A DNA stretch of 6,800 nt. Source: Rickettsia typhi. Lineage in GTDB: Bacteria > Pseudomonadota > Alphaproteobacteria > Rickettsiales > UBA1997. This document shows positions 4,770 to 6,800 of this stretch, in pieces. The position numbers were made by a program, and so were the translations under genes. The stretch is from assembly GCA_945874115.1 (NCBI GenBank), contig CAMCFD010000082.1:1-6800 (forward strand). The letters are read 5' to 3'. The notes under the pieces were generated by a model. It worked only from the letters and a program-made list of their open reading frames with translations. It had not been told where the DNA came from and made no database searches. Each line of letters opens with the position of its first letter. The first letter of the stretch is position 1.

Positions 4770-6800
4770 TTAATCATTGTCATAAACTTTAAACTTTTGA
4801 CTGGCTCCGGTTCTATCTTTATAAGTTCTTGTACTATAAAGCCAGCAATCGCTGCAAGTTTTAATATCGCCGCCGCCAAAATCAACGCCCCAACCACTTG
4901 TTTTGCCATTTAATACATAGCCAGTTATGGTGTTTGAAACTGGATCGTAAATTCCCCTTCTTACTTGGCCAGAAGAAGCGTATGCATAGTCGCGCCACCA
5001 GTCTGAATCTGTCAAAACCGCCTTCGGATTGTCAACTGTGTATGCAGTGCCATCGCGACAAGTTTCGCCGAACGCCCAGCTTACACATTTTTTACTTTTA
5101 CATTCATAAGCCGTGAAAGTAAAAGATTCGCCATTTTGCATTGTGTGTGCGTCAAAATGAAACCAGTCACCATCACCATCACTTCCTGAAATATCTAAAT
5201 GTACTTCATTATGAGCTGGCATGTTACAAGCTTTTTTGCAATTCAATTCATCGACGACTTTCCAAGTTCCATCTTTTTGGCATTCAAGTTTTGGCGCGAC
5301 CCCAGCAAGAGATGTGAAAACCGTCGCGTTGGCTTTATTTTTCTCGTTATTTAAACAGCGTCCCGCAACTTGTTGATTTGCCAAAGTATGTTGCGGCGCG
5401 TTGATAATGGCCAGCTCACCCAAATAGCTCGATGGCGCACATTTGATTTCTTCGCAATCTTTAGTGTTATTAGCAAGCTCAAGATAAACTTTATCAATCA
5501 GTTTTTGGTCGTTTTCAAACACACATTGTCTTTGCGGCAATTTTCCTTTTCCGTTGCCTTCTGGCCAATAAAGTTTTGGTGACGATAAACATTTTCCTTC
5601 AACATATTCTGGCGCGCCAGCAACAATAGAGTTTGTGTATCCCGGAGATTTCGAGGCGTCATAATAATTTGCCGTTCCCATCAAGCCATTATTGGCTGAG
5701 CATAAAGGCTCTGGCTCGCTCCATTTTCCATTCGGATTACAGAAACGTCGCATCAAATAATATTTGTTGGTTCTGCCTTTGTTAAAATGTCTCGCGTCAA
5801 AATGTTCAACTTCGTCATTCCAATTGCTGATATATTGATATTGATTGAAATCGCCTGAAGACCAATTTATCGTGATTTCTCCACTTGAAGTTTTATGAGC
5901 TGTGCGCCCAACACCGATTCGGTCGTCATACTCAGCGCCCGGACATTTATTGATGCAGGCATTAATAACGCTGGCCCAAACACTAACTTCGGCGCCAAGA
6001 CTTGTTTTTCCGACTCTGCATAAACGACGCGGATTTTCAGCTTCTCTGTTTAAATCAGCCGCATTTGCGAGTGGATTTCCGTTAATATCTTTAGTTGGCG
6101 GATATGGATAAGTTATATATCCGTTGCTACATCCCACAAATTGACCTTCAATTCCTGTTGAGGTCATTGCTCCATTAGCTTCCGACCATTTCGAGAAGCC
6201 ATTATTTAAACTCGCTGATTCTGCGTCAATTAAAATTGCATTACAAGTTGAAACACAGCTATTTTCAACGGGGCCCCAATTTCCTAGATAATCACATTCT
6301 CTTGATGGCTTTTTGCCGTTTGGACTTTGGAAGAAGCCAAGACTGTTGTTGCAAGCGCCATAAGAAGTTGATCCTTGTTGAATTCGCGCTGCGCTTCTTG
6401 AAGCGTAAACCGCTGGGAAGGTCGCGCCACCAGACTCAAACCATTTTTCCCACGCAGCAGCATCAAGAGCGCTCGTCGGAAGAGCAGGATTTATCGCCTG
6501 ACACTGAATTCGTTTGCAATAGCTAACCGGCGGCATCCAAGAACCAAGTTGGTCGCAAGATCTTGTCGGCAATATTCCGCCACTATATCCAACTATGGTT
6601 TTTCCGCTGGCGTCATAAAGAGCAGAACTTTGGTCGGCCTTGAATCCCGCTATACAAGAAGCCGCGGTTGCGGTCTCAAGAAAATCGTTGGTTTTGGTAT
6701 ATTGTCTCCAAGTTGCAAAGCCGTGCGAGAGTCCTTTTGCTTCATCAGTTTCGTTTGCGTCATAATCACCTTGATATTTGCCATTAGCGTCAGGACCAAG
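4770..6800 (-). CDS. Large cysteine-rich modular protein, probably exported (N-terminus outside window)
   Basis: The frame is open from the right edge to TAA at 4770-4772, giving 676 visible residues. The true start lies beyond the window; a TTG at 6570-6572 lies inside the open frame and is not a credible start. Numbering from the edge, residues 49-525 hold about six diverged modules. Most end in R-x-C-x(3-4)-G-x-W-x(6-7)-C: RSCDQLGSW (80-88), RECDYLGNW (167-175), RRFCNPNGKW (351-360), and LECQKDGTW (505-513). A C-x3-C or C-x4-C hinge often joins units (C95/C100, C182/C186, C282/C286, C449/C454, C521/C525). This resembles the second half of a Sushi/CCP module (C..nG.W....P.C), although no clean CCP domain is present. 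Residues 526-676 form a distinct end domain with SGSDGDGDW and a CSDC pair. Many cysteines suggest disulfides and hence export. Composition is more GC-rich than the neighbouring genes. Function is unknown; a surface or secreted adhesin-like protein is a guess. Confidence 0.7.
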   Translation of the reverse strand, partial: LGPDANGKYQGDYDANETDEAKGLSHGFATWRQYTKTNDFLETATAASCIAGFKADQSSALYDASGKTIVGYSGGILPTRSCDQLGSWMPPVSYCKRIQCQAINPALPTSALDAAAWEKWFESGGATFPAVYASRSAARIQQGSTSYGACNNSLGFFQSPNGKKPSRECDYLGNWGPVENSCVSTCNAILIDAESASLNNGFSKWSEANGAMTSTGIEGQFVGCSNGYITYPYPPTKDINGNPLANAADLNREAENPRRLCRVGKTSLGAEVSVWASVINACINKCPGAEYDDRIGVGRTAHKTSSGEITINWSSGDFNQYQYISNWNDEVEHFDARHFNKGRTNKYYLMRRFCNPNGKWSEPEPLCSANNGLMGTANYYDASKSPGYTNSIVAGAPEYVEGKCLSSPKLYWPEGNGKGKLPQRQCVFENDQKLIDKVYLELANNTKDCEEIKCAPSSYLGELAIINAPQHTLANQQVAGRCLNNEKNKANATVFTSLAGVAPKLECQKDGTWKVVDELNCKKACNMPAHNEVHLDISGSDGDGDWFHFDAHTMQNGESFTFTAYECKSKKCVSWAFGETCRDGTAYTVDNPKAVLTDSDWWRDYAYASSGQVRRGIYDPVSNTITGYVLNGKTSGWGVDFGGGDIKTCSDCWLYSTRTYKDRTGASQKFKVYDND
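5226..6656 (-). repeat. Tandem diverged Cys/Trp modules in the large protein
   Basis: About six units of 68-100 residues end at visible cysteines near 95, 182, 282, 367, 449 and 521. Early units share a longer pattern: an aromatic/Trp segment (GFATW, WEKWF, GFSKW), an alanine/glycine stretch, a central C-x-x-G-F/Y (CIAGF, CSNGY) or similar, then the R-x-C...G-x-W...C end. Conservation is limited to these key positions. No DNA-level repetition is visible. Confidence 0.55.

Noticed and set aside
6570..6572. TTG as the start codon of the large Cys-rich protein (600-residue version)
   Set aside because: The frame stays open for 76 more codons to the window edge, and the extra residues continue the module pattern (GFATW, CIAGF). 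The gene is cut by the window and does not start here.
1..6800. CRISPR array, transposon ends, phage attachment site or tRNA
   Set aside because: No regularly spaced direct repeats, transposase-like protein, terminal inverted repeats flanking a gene, or cloverleaf-like sequence was found by eye on either strand.

Overview
The window reads as part of an AT-rich bacterial chromosome. The best guess is an alphaproteobacterium, possibly a Rickettsiales- or Holosporales-like lineage. The clues are a class Ia ribonucleotide reductase tail ending in ECLACQ, low GC (very low between genes), small lipoproteins, and an ankyrin-repeat protein beside purE. The lineage call is an inference. Having purE argues against Rickettsia proper, which lacks purine synthesis. 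None of the six visible start codons has a recognisable Shine-Dalgarno sequence.

Layout: one gene points right and everything else points left. Bases 2-190 (+) are the last 62 codons of nrdA, closed by a strong intrinsic terminator. It converges on a leftward series that reads, in transcription order from the right edge: (1) the 3' part (676 codons) of a large cysteine-rich modular protein whose start lies beyond the window (6800-4770); (2) purE (4674-4207); (3) an ankyrin-repeat protein starting 2 nt after the purE stop (4204-2945); (4) an LPP20-family lipoprotein (2837-2253) followed by a strong terminator; (5) a 56-codon lipoprotein that is easily missed (2192-2022); (6) a longer LPP20-family lipoprotein 12 nt behind it (2009-1029); (7) a secreted YceI-family protein (910-353) with its own probable promoter.

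Functionally, two housekeeping genes (nrdA for deoxyribonucleotides, purE for purines) flank or sit within an envelope-oriented region. Three lipoproteins, one periplasmic lipocalin-like protein and one large probable surface or secreted protein suggest cell-envelope work. The PurE-ankyrin coupling is the oddest gene arrangement. The large Cys-rich protein and the lipoprotein trio are the least explained parts. There is no tRNA, rRNA, CRISPR array, transposase or phage gene, and no gap above 300 bases without a gene. I do not see a clear defence or mobile system here.
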